Source: Gonapodya prolifera JEL478
Lineage: Eukaryota; Monoblepharomycota; Monoblepharidomycetes; Monoblepharidales; Gonapodyaceae
Assembly: GCA_001574975.1 (NCBI GenBank)
Contig: KQ965881.1
Span: forward strand, 17,531 to 72,342
Direction: 5' to 3'
DNA: 54,812 nt
In this document: positions 1-11,810 of the stretch, piece after piece
Layout: the number at the start of each line of letters is the position of its first letter
Position numbering within the stretch: the first letter of the stretch is position 1
The notes under the pieces: model-generated
The model's database searches: none
The model's input: only the letters and a program-made list of their open reading frames with translations
Told to the model about the DNA's origin: nothing
Translations under genes and position numbers: made by a program

Positions 1-1885
1 GGGGGGGGGTGTTTCGCGCGGGAGGAGCAGGGAAAGGGACAGGAGTGGGAAATCGCCGATGCGGGCGAGGAATCGGGCGGGAATTGAGCGATGGGTGTTG
101 GATGCCTTCCCAATACAGTCTTCACCTCTCAAACCGCTCGCCGATTCCCACCCCGCCCCCACCCAAAGGCAAAGACCACGCCAAACGCGAACCCGTGCCC
201 TACGTCCGCGACATCTCCATCCCCTCCTCATCCCCGGACGTCTCCAATCTCGTCCGACTCTACGTTCCCACCCCCGACGCCGCCGAGCCACTCCCCGTCG
301 TGGTCTTCTACCACGGCGGCGGGTTTACGGTCGGATCGCTCGATACCGTCGATGCCATGGCGGCCGGGATCGCGCTGAGAGTGCCGTGTGCCGTTGTGAG
401 CGTGGACGTGAGTTTGAGTTGTGGGAAGTGCGGGTCCTACCGGAGTTGCGAAATGTGAACTCATTCATTTGGGGCAATTTTTTCGCGCGCGAAGTATCGC
501 CTTGCCCCGGAGCATCCGTATCCTGTGAGTATAAGGTTAGAGGGGCAGGGGGGGGAGGAGATGGAGTCTGAAATGAAGCGCGATGAAATGAAAGTGTGTT
601 GACCGGGTGACCGGGCGCTCTTTCTCAGTCCAAGGACATGGACGTCCCCAGGAGCGCAGCGCAGCACCCACCGCGTTTCGACCAGCGGTGGATCACATGT
701 GTCACGAAACACGAACGCTCACACGTCCATCGCGATAGGTCCCCTTTCTGGACTGCCTCAGCGCGGCAGTATGGGTATTCGACCACGCTGACGAATTCAA
801 CCTTGACCGAACTCGGATCGGTACGTCTCGCGCTTCTGCTCCCGTCATTCCGGCAATCTCATCTCATCTCATCGTTCATAACCGACGACCCCCGCACCAC
901 TATCCCACGAAATAAGCCCTCGCAGGGGACAGCGCTGGCGGCAACCTCGCCGCCGCAGTCGCGCTGCGTCTCGGCGAGCCCGAGTTTTCTGCGCGTGGGA
1001 TCAAGATCGCGCACGTCACCATGGCATACGTGAGTGTGCGCTTGTCTCTCCTGAAGCTTCCACCATTGCCATTGACACGGCGCGTTGTGGGCACGGCACG
1101 TTTGCTGCAAATAAGCCCGCCACAGATCTTCGGTTCGATGCGGACGCGTACGACAGCTACAAACGCAACGGGGAGGGCTAGTACGTGTCGTGGCTTTCCT
1201 TTTCCCTCTTTCCTCCCTCACCCACACCAACTCCGCCGCACGCCGCCCACCCGTCCCACGTTCCCACGTCCCCCATCCCAGCGGCCTCGACTTCGCCGCC
1301 ACCCAATGGTGCCTCAACAACTACATCTCAGGTCTACGCGCCACCCCCCTTTCCCCAGAGGAGCGGCTTCGCATCACGAGCGATATGTTCGTCAGTCCCG
1401 TCGTGGCGACCGCGGAGCAGATCAGGGATAGGTTGGGCGGCGTGAAGGGGTTGCATGTGTTGACGGCAGGGTATGGTGAGTGTGAAGGGGAGGGGTAGGT
1501 GGGTGGGGTGGGTGTAGGTGTGGTGTGCTAAGCGTGTTTTTATGTGTGTCATGTGCCACGCCCCATGCTTCCACCCCGCAGACCCGATTTGTGACGAAGG
1601 TGTCCGTTTCGCACGTAACATCGAGGCCGCATTGCCTTCTGGCGTCGTGACGCATTCGCACTACCCGGCGTTCATGCAGTGAGTACCCTTCGCCTGAGGA
1701 GAGTTCGTACGGTGACTCAAACTTCAACTCGTTCTTGCAATTCACTCCACGCATTTCGCCTGTTATCTGTTCAAAGCGGGTTCCTCGAAGCGTTCCTGGA
1801 ACCTGCGATTCCAGAGGCCAAGGCGGCCATGGAAGACGTGTGCGCGAGGATTGCAAAGAGTTTTGGATTGCGTGAGGTGAAATAG
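1..1885 (+). CDS. HSL-type alpha/beta hydrolase (esterase/lipase), 5' end uncertain
   Basis: Predicted carboxylesterase of the hormone-sensitive-lipase family, which hydrolyses short acyl esters. The oxyanion-hole motif HGGGF lies near position 315, followed by the family motif YRLAPEHPYP (495-524). The nucleophile elbow GDSAGGN is encoded at about 926-945, the catalytic Asp lies in DPICDEG (about 1581) and the His in THSHYPAF (about 1650). Exons inferred: up to 407, 495-524, 739-820, 926 to about 1026, then further exons to the stop near 1883-1885, all joined by GT..AG introns that keep frame. No convincing ATG is visible for the first exon. The reading frame runs to the window start, so the true start may lie upstream or in a spliced 5' exon. 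The triad appears complete, so the gene looks functional. The substrate cannot be told from sequence. Confidence 0.85.
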
Positions 1886-2227
1886 ACTGCGTCTGTGGAC
1901 GTGTGGACGTGTGGGGGTGGAGGGGACGAACGGAGACCGACCTAGACCTGTGCTGTGTAATTGCAACCTGTAACTGTTGCTCAAACCAAATCGTGTTTAC
2001 TTTGCAAAAAGTCTATACATTTTTCGAAACTGCACCAGTGAGCGACCAGGACCTGGACCAACATCAAGACTCAAAACGGCACCCTACTCGGAGCACTGAC
2101 CCGACACCTCACACATCCCGTGCCGCCATGTGCTGTTTTGCAGCGGAGCGATTGGCATGGAATGCACTAGCGCCCCATCTCCCATCTCCCTCCTCCACAA
2201 GCGCTCCAACCACACCACTCGCTACCG
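1886..2227. other. Convergent intergenic region
   Basis: This is the shared 3' region between the plus-strand esterase and the minus-strand SWEET gene. I see no coding-like stretch, RNA gene or repeat. It presumably carries both 3' untranslated regions. Confidence 0.5.
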
Positions 2228-3410
2228 CTACCGCCTCCCGTACACCGCGAACAGCGCTAGCCCGATCCCGCCCAAGACAGTTGCGATGGCGTTAGGAACG
2301 TACATTACGGGGTCGGTTCGGGAAAGGCCGTAGAGGGTCCAGAGGAGCTGAAGATGGGGCGGGGGCGGGTGAGAAGGATGCAGAGTGAAGACGGTGGTAG
2401 GAGAAACCCCCATTAAGCAGAAAAACGCACGGGTACGACGGTGGATGCGAGGGAAAGTGGGAGAGACATGTGCAAGGTGGATTTTGTGGAGATGGCGGCT
2501 GTAGAAGATTGTAGGGTTCAGTGAAAAATGGAAGGTATGGAGTGCAATGGCAATTGATACATTGGAACGCGGGCGATGCAGTCTTCATCGTGTCAGAGCT
2601 CTCCAGTATATTGCTCCGTTCCGAGTGTCGTAAGGGAATCCCAACCGAACAAACCGACCACAACGTCTTCTTCCCAATCAACTGATCCTTCATCCGAGCG
2701 TTCCGAGAATTGCGGGTGCTCTTTAGAGTATTATATCCACGTCCAACAGTCGCCACCGTGGATCTCTAGGAAATGCTTCCTCTGTAGCTTTCACACGTAG
2801 TCCCCATTCTGCTCTGTCGTACATCCACGTTTGCGCTTCCCCCCGAAGTCCCACCCCAGGAAAGAACACATTTAATACTCACTTGCAAGCCCAGCCAACG
2901 GACTCGCGAACATTGCAATGCTTCCCGACGCCGCAAAGAAGCCCAGTGCATCAGGGTCCCACGCCTTGACGTAGTACAGCGCAACGACGAGTGCCACGAC
3001 GGCAATTGCCAGGTGTTTCTCGACAATCTGGCGTGACTCGTGGGTGGATGCAGACCAGAACGAGTGGGCAGCGTAGAGGGAGCAAGCCGCGCCGGCGAGA
3101 TTGACGATGAGGACGGGAGGGTCGGCGGTGGCGAGGGCGTACTTGATCCAAAGGGAGCAACTGGATTCACATGGTTGAATTCAAGGTAGTGGTGGTCGGG
3201 GCAGGCAAGGTTTGAATTAATTCAGCGACAAAGACCCCTTGGGAGACAGCATCAGACGACGGACTTTGCGAACTGAGCGAGAAACGGGATGTGCGATTCC
3301 CCGGCGGTAGAAGAGGTGGCGATATATCGTCTGGCCGACACTATGGAGGTTCCAAAGAGGGCCAGTGTGGTCGCGACAGCTGCGAGTGGTAGCACGGCGT
3401 CGCTGTCCAT
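2228..3410 (-). CDS. SWEET (MtN3/saliva) sugar transporter
   Basis: Membrane uniporter family that moves sugars along their gradient. Exon 1 (3410-3265) begins with ATG and encodes a first helix and FLAQFA. A GT..AG intron then joins it in phase to exon 2 (3160-2883), giving QFANCSLWIKYALATADPP and the second and third helices, a loop, and GFFAASGSIAMFASPLAGLA, which matches the start of the second MtN3 repeat. The last exon (about 2372-2228) encodes LLWTLYGL, then DPVMYVPNAIATVLGG and ends in YGRR and a stop. These match the paired three-helix MtN3 units. The exon or exons between about 2880 and 2375 could not be resolved: a segment reading RSNVSIAIALHT fits the family but lacks clean splice ends in my reading. 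The gene may use a non-GT donor, or may be damaged there. Confidence 0.8.
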
Positions 3411-3797
3411 CAGAGCGTAGAGCGGGCGGTTTCAACGAAATAATTATTGTCGTGTGTCGCAGGTGGGGGGGTTTGATGTTATTCGTTTGGTTGTTCTGAA
3501 GCACACGGACGCAGTGAAACCGCTGCAACGCAACAACTTCCAAAAACCGCAAAAACAAATCCGTGTATTTTGTTGTTAGTGAGCCTTTTGCGGACGGGTG
3601 AAGAAATGCCCTTGCAATGCACAGTGACACGCCGTAGAACATAGTCAAGACAAGAAAACATCAAAAAAATTTACGTGAACTTTAAAGGGACACTAGTAGG
3701 AATGGGGGAAAGGGTAAATGGGTTTCACGTTGCTGCGGACACAGTCACCACTCGAGCTTGGACTTGCTTTTTTAATTCCTTTGCAGAGCAGCCGGTG
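3411..3797. promoter_or_regulatory. Divergent intergenic region, SWEET / SREK1-like
   Basis: This 387-base region separates the start of the minus-strand SWEET gene from the start of the plus-strand splicing-factor gene, so both promoters should lie in it. I did not identify a clear TATA box or other named element. Confidence 0.4.
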
Positions 3798-5392
3798 ATG
3801 TCGGGCGACACGGCAGTGAAGGCGAGCGTTTTGTTGTACGCGCGCGTCCGCGTTTCCCAATCCTCACTCTCTCTGGAATCACTGTGATCCCTGCAACCTC
3901 TATCGCTCTCCAGGTCGCGAACGTCTCATCACTCGTAACCGAATCTCTTCTGAGAGAACTTTTCGGTTTTCTCGGCGAAGTGAAAAACTTGGTGCTCTCG
4001 CCGAGGTAGCCATCGCAGCGTTTTGCTCTCCACCTCATATCATCCAACACTGTTCTCCCGCCCCCAGCTCATTCTCCCAAACCCAAGAAGGCACTGTCCA
4101 CTTCTCTTCATCTGCCTCAGCTACCACCGCACTTCACCTCACCGGCACAGAGCTCGGCGACCGCACCCTAATTGTCACAACCTACTCTTCAGACCCTTCC
4201 ACGCAAACCGCTCTCGTACCCGCCATTCCCGCTGCCATTCGGGGTGTTAAATCGGGTGTTGCAGCAACACTACAGCCGGGAGGGTACTTGGGCGTCGCTG
4301 TTGTAGACCCTGCGAAAGCGGATGCGATTAGCAGGACTGTGTATGTTGGCAACGTGCCCGTGCAGGCGAAGGAGGAGGAATTGTTGGCCGTGTTCGAGAG
4401 TTGCGGGCCCGTGAACGCCGCGAAGCTTGCTGGAGATCCCTCGAAGGAAACTAGGTTCGCATTTGTGGAGTTTGGTGAGTCTGCAACCGAGCACGTCGGA
4501 CGAGTAACATTGCGACCTCAAGTAACACGGAAGGGAGCCAGAAATTTATTGGCCTTAGATAACTGCTCGTTTCTGGATTCGGTGCCAATGGCGGGTGTTT
4601 TCCATTAACTAACGAAGATCCCACACCACCCAGCCACCCGCGAAAGTACCGAAGCGGCCCTCCGTCTCAGCGGCGTTGTCTTGCGTGACAAAGCGCTCAA
4701 GTATGTCGATATTTTTTACATGGAGGTTTCGGGGCAATGTCCCTTACCTAATCTTTTCCCCAGAATCTCCCAATCCAAAAACGCCATTTCTCGCCCCGTT
4801 CCACCCCGCCCCAGATCTTCTTTGTCGCCAGGACCCGGGGAGTCGGGGATGAGGTCGGATGGGATAAGGTCGAGGAAGAGGTATGAAGGTTAGTTGTGAA
4901 TGACAAGTTGCACGTTTGGAGATCTTTGGGGAATTCGGGGAGCCAGAGCGGATAGTACGCTACATATTCCGGGTCCCCTTCATTCCATTTCTGACTTGTG
5001 GTTAACTCATCACACCACCTACCCACACCATAGACCGGTCCCGCTCCCGGAGCCCTGACCGGACCCGCCGGCGCAGGTCGCGAAGTAGGAGCAGGGACAG
5101 GGAGCGTGATCGGAGCAGGAGTAGGAGTCAGATTCGGAGGGAGAGGGCGAGAGACAGGGAGCGTGACCGGGAGCGGTCGCGGGAGAGGGACCGAGAACGA
5201 GACCGGTCCAAGGAGCGCGACCGGGAACGTGATAGAGAGAGAGATAGGGACGGTGATCCAGACAAAGACCGAGAGCGAGATAGGGAAAAGCAAAAGGTGG
5301 ACAAGGGGGATGATGGGAGGGACCGTCGTGAGAGGAATGAAAAGGAGAGAGATGAGAGAGAGAAGGAGCGAAAAGACAGAGTGAAAGATTAG
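3798..5392 (+). CDS. SREK1-like splicing factor (two RRMs plus RE/RD-rich tail)
   Basis: Nuclear pre-mRNA splicing regulator. Six exons join in phase: 3798-3815, 3914-4005, 4068-4474, 4634-4700, 4764-4888, 5034-5392. The 18-base first exon encodes MSGDTA. The first RRM runs VANVSSLVTESLLRELFGFL through HLTGTELGDRTLIV, close to the N-terminal RRM of animal SREK1 (SFRS12). The second RRM starts TVYVGNVPVQAKEEELLAVF and continues across two introns to LSGVVLRDKALK. The last exon encodes alternating Arg-Ser, Arg-Asp and Arg-Glu dipeptides, typical of SR-related proteins. The order RRM-RRM-RS and the FGFLG motif favour SREK1 over general SR proteins. Orthology is inferred from motifs, not from a tree. 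The 18-base first exon is chosen because it gives an in-frame ATG directly before the RRM. Confidence 0.82.
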
Positions 5393-5613
5393 CGGAAAGG
5401 GGGCAAAGGGAAAGAAAAAAATATAAAGCAAGAAAACTGCTAGCAAATGAATTGTTGCTAATCTCCACCCTGGTTGATTCCACTGCTACACTTCTAGAGG
5501 AAGGGACCCCTTGCTTCAACTAAACCTCAGCGCAAACCACCACTGAACCTGCAGAATCACCAGAAGCGGCATCCACGCTCAGCAAAGCATGGAAAGCTCC
5601 CAGACAAGGACCC

Positions 5614-8600
5614 ATGCGAGACGATTCCCCGACTGGAAGAGGCTTAGGAGGTGGGTTGATGTCGAGGAAAGAGCTGATCGGACAGGAAGATTTGCTGGTT
5701 AGTGATGGTGACGTGTGTGTTACTGACCCCCCCTGCTGCTCCCCACATCCCCGATCGAACCCATTTTTTCTGACTCAAATGCAACATTATTGTCTTACCT
5801 CACTGTCGCCAGGCCCTTCAGACCACGAGGCAAGGGCAGCCCCGGCTGAAAGGTCCGTCGGCGGTCGTAGCGAGTGATGTGGAAATGTCATTGGCGGTCA
5901 TCATCAGGGTCCAGAGTGGGGTTATTGACAAATTTCTTTGCAATAAGTAAGAGGAAGAATGCGGTTCGATGTTCGAAGGGCAGGCAATGGCTTGATGCGA
6001 ATGTTGGGACATAATTGCAGGTCACGACCCTTCCCAACGGCTCAGTATATCATGTAATTTACCGTTTTCTGTCTGGTGGTAATGTGGGGCGCCTGAGACA
6101 ATTCCGCCCAAGTACCACGTCACAGCAAAGGATAGAAACAACAGGGAGGTCGAGGCATCTAGGGGTCAGGATAGGTAATTTCTTGCGTTCGTCTCGAAGA
6201 GAGGGCAGTGGCGCTCCATGTTTGATTCCCCAAACTCCCGTTCTCCCTGCTCGCTCCCAAGCCCACGCTACAGAGCCATTCTCAACGCTTTTCATGCTGC
6301 AAATTCGACGATCTTTCCCCCCGATATTCTCTACGCGTACGACAGCAGACGCAACCGTACACAACAGGCTCGCTAAATATACCTGGTGGGGCTCGGGATA
6401 TTGCGGGAGAGTGTGAGGTAGACAATGTAGAGGCGACAGGGAAGTTTAGAGTGGGTGAGTGTCGTGCAATAAGGGCTTAATCGGTGTTTCAGAAGTTGAG
6501 GGTGAAATGCGGTGATCTTTCGTCAGAGCTCCAACGGTCCGATCTACCCACAGTCAATCTCTCAACAGTGGCAACATATCTCAGCCAAAGTCCACGAAGG
6601 TTCTCCATTCCGCCTCCTCACCTGCAGCTGAACGTGCTTGATCTCTTCTTGATGCAGAATCCAATCGCTCGTGGGGGGATGCACCGACTTGGCCAGTCAC
6701 TATTCACCTCGGCCAACAAGACTGACATTGGAGCAGGACTGGAAGTGTGGAGGGTCATGTACCAGAGCTATCGAGTTGCAGAAGGATCTGGCATAACGCA
6801 AGGGCAGGGCACGAAGACTGGTGGGAAGGGCGCACTTCTCCTCAACGCCGATCTAAGCTACAAGGCCGTGTATAAGGAGCAGTCAGTGCTTTCCTTCATC
6901 AAAGAGGTACTTGGCCCCCAGTTCAGTCCGGAGCGCAAGTTGAGCGAACGGGAACGGAGGGAACTTCAAGTGAGAATTAAGAAGGCAAAGATAGAGCTGG
7001 ACTACAGACAAGTCGCACAAGAACGTGGTGTAAGAAAAATTGTTGAAGCAGTGTCCCCCATGAATGCTATCGATGCGAGGTTTGAAGGCCCGGACGGGAC
7101 GATGACCAGCGCGGCAGAGTACTTTCAGAAGAAGTACAACAAGAAGCTACATTATCCACAGCTAAACTTGCTTGCGGGCGTTCAAGACACTACATTCTTT
7201 CCCCCTGAAGTGAGGACTTGGTCGTTGGCGCAATGTTAAAAGAATCCATCTCACTTTATGCTTTTGCAGCTCTGCAAAACTGTAACCGGAGTCCGATACG
7301 GGGGTTCGTATGCAGCTTGGTCCTTTACGGAAACGCGAGTGACACTGACCACGTCTACAGGTCCAATGACAGACAAGGATAGGACAGGGATGATCCGTGC
7401 CTCAACGCAGCGACCCAACGATAAAGCAAATGCTATTAAGCAGTCGGTACGTGCCATATGTGGACTTGATCTGTGGAGAATTGTTCTCATCGGTTCATTA
7501 CATAGGTGCAAGGTCTCGATGTCCCGAACAACCCACATCTCCGAGGCTTGGGGATCGAAATTGATCCGAGAATGGTCAAAGTGGAAGGGAGGATTCTCCC
7601 CCAGCCGAAATTGCTCTACGGAGAGAACAAGGTTGGTTTCAAATCATTATGGAGAGCCAATAGAGCGGAAACGCTGAGCCACCGTTAACCCCACCATGCA
7701 GATTGTTAACCCTCAAGGTGGTGCTTGGAAACTTCTTCCGACGAAGCTGCTGCTCATTTTACGCATAGGAGGTTACGGATATGTTGTGCTGATGAATGAC
7801 CGAGACATGCCGGACAACGCCGTGAAGATGTTTGATGACGCACTGAGGACCACGTTTCAAAACGTCGGGATTCAATTCGCTCCCGGTGAGGATAGCTGCG
7901 TTTTGTGCCGCTTTACAGGAACTGATATTTTTTTAATCACAGCGCAAGGAGTTGCCATTTCGAGACTTACGTTACCACGTGACGTCAAAACATATGAACT
8001 GATTGCAAGGCTGCCCAACGTAGTAGACGCACTACGCACACAATCTTCGCATTTTTTTCCCAGGGATATTGCCAATCGTATTCTTCATCATGGGTGGACG
8101 CGCAGAGGCATATGAGGGCATTAATACTGCCATGGATATGAGACTGGGCATACCAAGGTGGGACTGAATTCACGAGTCTAGTAGTTTGAGTGTTCTGAAC
8201 TCGATTTCTGTTTTATTTATTTATTTACTTTTTTTTTGGGGGGGGGGGGAAAATGCAGTCAAGTAATGTTGTCCAAAAATGTTTGACAGTCTCAGGCATC
8301 GCGCATGGAACAGTACCTCGTAAATGTAGCTCTCAAAGTAAACGTGAAGCTCGGGGGAGTCAATCAAGGTCTGAACGGTGAGATTTGCTATTGTTTGGGC
8401 GAGTGTTATACTTGTTATGTCTTTGACGACACTCTTGATCGTGCAGATCCACCTGCAGACTTTGTCCGTCAAGATAATTACATGATCATGGGAGCCGATG
8501 TGTCACACTACAGGAATGCAAGTGAAGGAAAACCCAGCATTGCGGCGGTGGTGAGTCATCTTTTGTTCTGAAGAAAGGGAAGCGCAGAAACCAACACAAT

Positions 8601-9722
8601 ATGTTCAGGTGGCATCTTCAGATATGCGCTTCAACAGGTACTTTCCAAGTTTGAAGTTTCAAGGAGCGCGCACCGAAGTCATAAAGGACCTTGAGATAAT
8701 GGTATGGTGGTCTCGATAGCTGAAGAATGTCTCCCGCTTTGATACGAAGTACCTGTAGGTTCGAGAATGCCTGAATGCCTACGCTCGGGCCAATGGAAAT
8801 CAGTTCCCAACCAAGCTTATGTTCTATCGTGACGGCGTCTCTGAGGTGGGAGGCTTTTCGGGGAGGAATAAAGTTGATCAAATGACGCCTGATGCTCCAC
8901 AAACCAGGGCCAGTTCAAGGCTATTCTCCAGGAAGAGGTGCCCGCCATTAAGCGTGTCTGTGCAGCAGTAGGGCCTGGATATATGCCACCGCTTACATTC
9001 GTGGTGGTCACAAAACGGTGGGTACGTCACTCAACCTGGAGGGAAACTACTCTCTTACAAATGCTCCCTCTCAGCCACAACACGAAACTCTTTGTGCAGC
9101 AGCCAAGCATTACAATAACAGATCGGTCTGGTAACCCAATGCCAGGGACTGTTGTTGATTCAAGAAAGCACGTAAAGGAACCATTCCTTCTTTCGAAAAC
9201 AAAATCTTATCATCCCCCATTTCATATAGCAATAACTCATCCATTTGAGTACGACTTTTACCTCATGTCGCACTCGGGTATTCAGGGTACCAGCAAGTGC
9301 GTTCTGCTGACCTGGATTTTCATTCATGTTATCTCACTTCGTTGGTATAGAACGGCACACCACTACGTGCTCCTTGATGAGAACAATCTCTCCGCAGACA
9401 TTCTTCAAAAACTTGGTGTTGTTCGATGGAGTGGGGGTGGGCGGGTTCACGACTAACAAATTATGTCAGTTCACCTATCGGCTCTGCTATACCTACGCCC
9501 GCGCTACTCGAAGTGTGTCGCTTGTGCCTTCAACCCATTACGCGCACCTTTTGGCATGTGAGTCAAGGCGCTGACGAACGCAGGCGCTGCGGAACTTTTC
9601 TTACCCACACAATGGGTACAGAGCGTGCTCGACTTTACGTCAACCAGAACGCGGCGGGGGGCTCGATCCATAAGAACTTTGTGTCGTCGGGGGATCTCTC
9701 GAAGGCCATGCTCTTTATGTGA
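5614..9722 (+). CDS. Argonaute, slicer-type (N, PAZ, MID, PIWI domains)
   Basis: Small-RNA-guided endonuclease of RNA interference. Domain order is visible: N domain (VTTLPNGSVYH near 6020; YRAILNAFHAAN near 6270; linker near 6400-6700 with GLEVWRVMYQSYR), PAZ (about 6840-7210, with SAAEYFQKKYNKKLHYPQLN), L2/MID (GLDVPNNPHLRGLGIEIDP near 7510; IVNPQGGAWKLL at 7700) and PIWI from about 8300. PIWI keeps the catalytic residues: Asp in IMGADVSH (about 8490), Asp in FYRDGVSE (about 8825) and His in THYAHLLA (about 9540). Other PIWI signatures are VNVKLGGVN, GIQGTS and the C-terminal SKAMLFM before TGA at 9720. At least fifteen short introns are implied. The first exons (5614 to about 6060) and the MID/PIWI junction near 8150-8310 are not securely resolved; the latter is off by a phase with standard splice sites. 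Confidence 0.88.
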
Positions 9723-9860
9723 TTCGCAACGAAGGGGGGTTTGGAAAATTGGGGGATCAAAAAATTTAATATATGCTTTTGGATCTCTTTGCCTTTGCGG
9801 ATTCAATAATGAAAATAAAGCAAATGATAACTACAATACGAACAAGATATTCTACCACTT

Positions 9861-10966
9861 CTATACGTTTGCGACTGTGGAATTGTCTGTGCTTCCCTCC
9901 GTCTCTCCCCCTGGCTGAGGAGCACCCTTCCGGAATCCAGCAACAAATGTCACCAGGCCCTTAAGGGAGGTGCGGCGCATCCACACGAACGTGTAGATCA
10001 TGGCACCAGCAATGACGACACTCGTGGTGACCCAGCCGTATATACGCGTTGCAATGACCAAGCCGTCAACGTCCATCGGGCTGCCAAATATGATGCCGAT
10101 GAGGCCTGCACATTCGATGACTAGGAGCACCCCGACGAAGGCGGTCTGTTTGTGGTGACGGAGGTTTGGTAAGACGACAATGAACGGCATTCAAACATCG
10201 AGGGGGAGAATATGCAACGCACCAGGACGACACAGTCGCGTTTGAATGCAGGGTTTTCGGCGTAGTAAAGCGCGACGTAGTCAGGGTCTGGCGTCGGGAA
10301 TCCATCCTCATCCTTCGCGATTTGGTCGTGTTCCTGCGACGCAAGTGCGGTGGTCGCCGAGCTGGTCGAGGCTGCCGCTTCTGGAGTGGTGACCCTGGCA
10401 GCAACCTGCTTTATACGCTGGATAGGGATCTCCTCGTGCATAAGTGTGTAGGCCAGCGGGTTGATGGGCGCAACGAGCGTGAAAAGAAAGAGCAGGGCTA
10501 TGCAGCCCGTGGTGACGGCGTTGTCGAGAAGGACGAGCCGGGCGTCGTTGGTGGTTAGGCCCATGATGGCCGATGCCACGAAGGAAATGAAAATCTTGGG
10601 GTGGGACGGCGTGAGATGCAGTTCGCCCGGGATAGAGTTTTCGTTCTTGAAAGCTCACAATGATGAGAATGTAATCCGTTTTCCGCGCCCAGAAGTATTT
10701 GAAGAGGGAGCGTAGCAAGGGAGGCACGCCCGACACAATCAACGCCACGGGACGTGAAACATAGTTCTGCGTGTATTGAATAGTCGGTCGGTTACGAGAG
10801 ATATGCGTGAGATGCGATTCGACGTGCTCACGATCAGAATGTAGTACAACGCCAACGGAACTGCGACGTCGAACGCTATCTCGGCCAGCTTCCACAGAAG
10901 CGTGTGATTCCGCTTCAGAACGTCCAAGATCGAGCGATTGGGTGCTGTGTTGCTCTGCGTTGACAT
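9861..10966 (-). CDS. Polytopic membrane protein, VC0807-like
   Basis: Predicted integral membrane protein of about 300 residues. Four exons join in phase with GT..AG introns: 10966-10832, 10766-10659, 10594-10223 and 10145-9861. The ATG at 10966 opens MSTQSNTAPNRSILDVLKRN. Hydrophobic segments include AFDVAVPLALYYILI, PVALIVSGVPPLLRSLF, YILIIIFISFVASAIMGL, AVTTGCIALLFLFTLVAPI, TAFVGVLLVIECAGLIGII and VTTSVVIAGAMIYTFVW, so about six or seven helices. A hydrophilic, Ala/Thr-rich loop lies between helices four and five. The layout and the GVPPLL...R..D motif recall the VC0807 family, whose function is unknown; this assignment is from memory of the family and only moderate. It is convergent with the Argonaute gene 138 bases away. 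Confidence 0.72.
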
Positions 10967-11810
10967 TCTGCTGCAGCCTGTAGCGAAAGGTGAGTCGCAA
11001 CTGCCTCGCGAGTTTTTGTACCAAGAAACTTAGGGCGCGCTTCGGTCGGATCACCCCCTCAGGTTACCGAAATTGTACCGAACCGAGCATGGCGCAAGCG
11101 AGGCAACGGAAGAGCTAAGGAAGCCAAGCAAATCCAACGGTTGATTACGTTCTGGCGGCGAAGGTTCACGCTCTCCTCTCGGCCACCTGACTCTTCTTGG
11201 TCTTCATTCCCCCATCGCACCGACGGAAATGCCTCACTCCGCGGCGAGGGGACAATAATCAACCGTTACCCCACAACTATAAGGATCTCTTGCGCCAGCG
11301 ATCACAGAACAGTCGTGGAAAGGGAAGGACGTCGACAATGAAAACAAGCAGCGAGGGAACTAGGGAAGTCTAGGAGCACGAGGGAGCGCACAGAGAGAGA
11401 GAAAGAGAGGTCGCATTGGAAGGTGGAGAAGATGACAGACATTGCGCAAACGAAATTGGAGAAGTTCTTTGTGGGTCGAGGACCAACAACTCCCGCCGGC
11501 CCACCACAACCATTTATCGGCCACCCACCCCCCCCCCCCAAACCTTCAATCAAAATTTATCTTTCTTACACACGTGATACAGTTCATGTCAAGGTCCTCG
11601 TTCGACTCATGTCTTCGTGGAAAATGTGACATGTCTTCGAATTCTAAGGCATAGACACAAGTAGCGTCACCTAATGTAGTTGTAAATACATTCACGTCGG
11701 CAAACTCTAAATCCACCCAGAAAGTGTCGGGTGGTACCGACTGCGCCACTGAGGCACAGCCACTCTCAAGCTGGTCCCCTTCTCGTGCCATTATCGTTTT
11801 ATATCGGGGA
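10967..11810. other. Divergent intergenic region, membrane protein / HSE1
   Basis: This 844-base region holds the 5' ends of two divergent genes. No exon could be supported. A cytosine run (about 11528-11540) and a minus-strand stretch resembling a tRNA A box (11734-11751) are present, but no complete tRNA folds. Confidence 0.4.

Noticed and set aside
4748-5519. Long minus-strand open frames rich in Pro, Ser and Leu.
   Set aside because: They are the antisense of the Arg-Asp/Glu/Ser repeats of the splicing factor, which naturally lack stops.
11730-11760. Minus-strand stretch resembling a tRNA A box (AGTGGCGCAGTCGGTACC).
   Set aside because: The next arm has a ten-base loop, no matching B box or T arm follows at the right distance, and no acceptor stem pairs.
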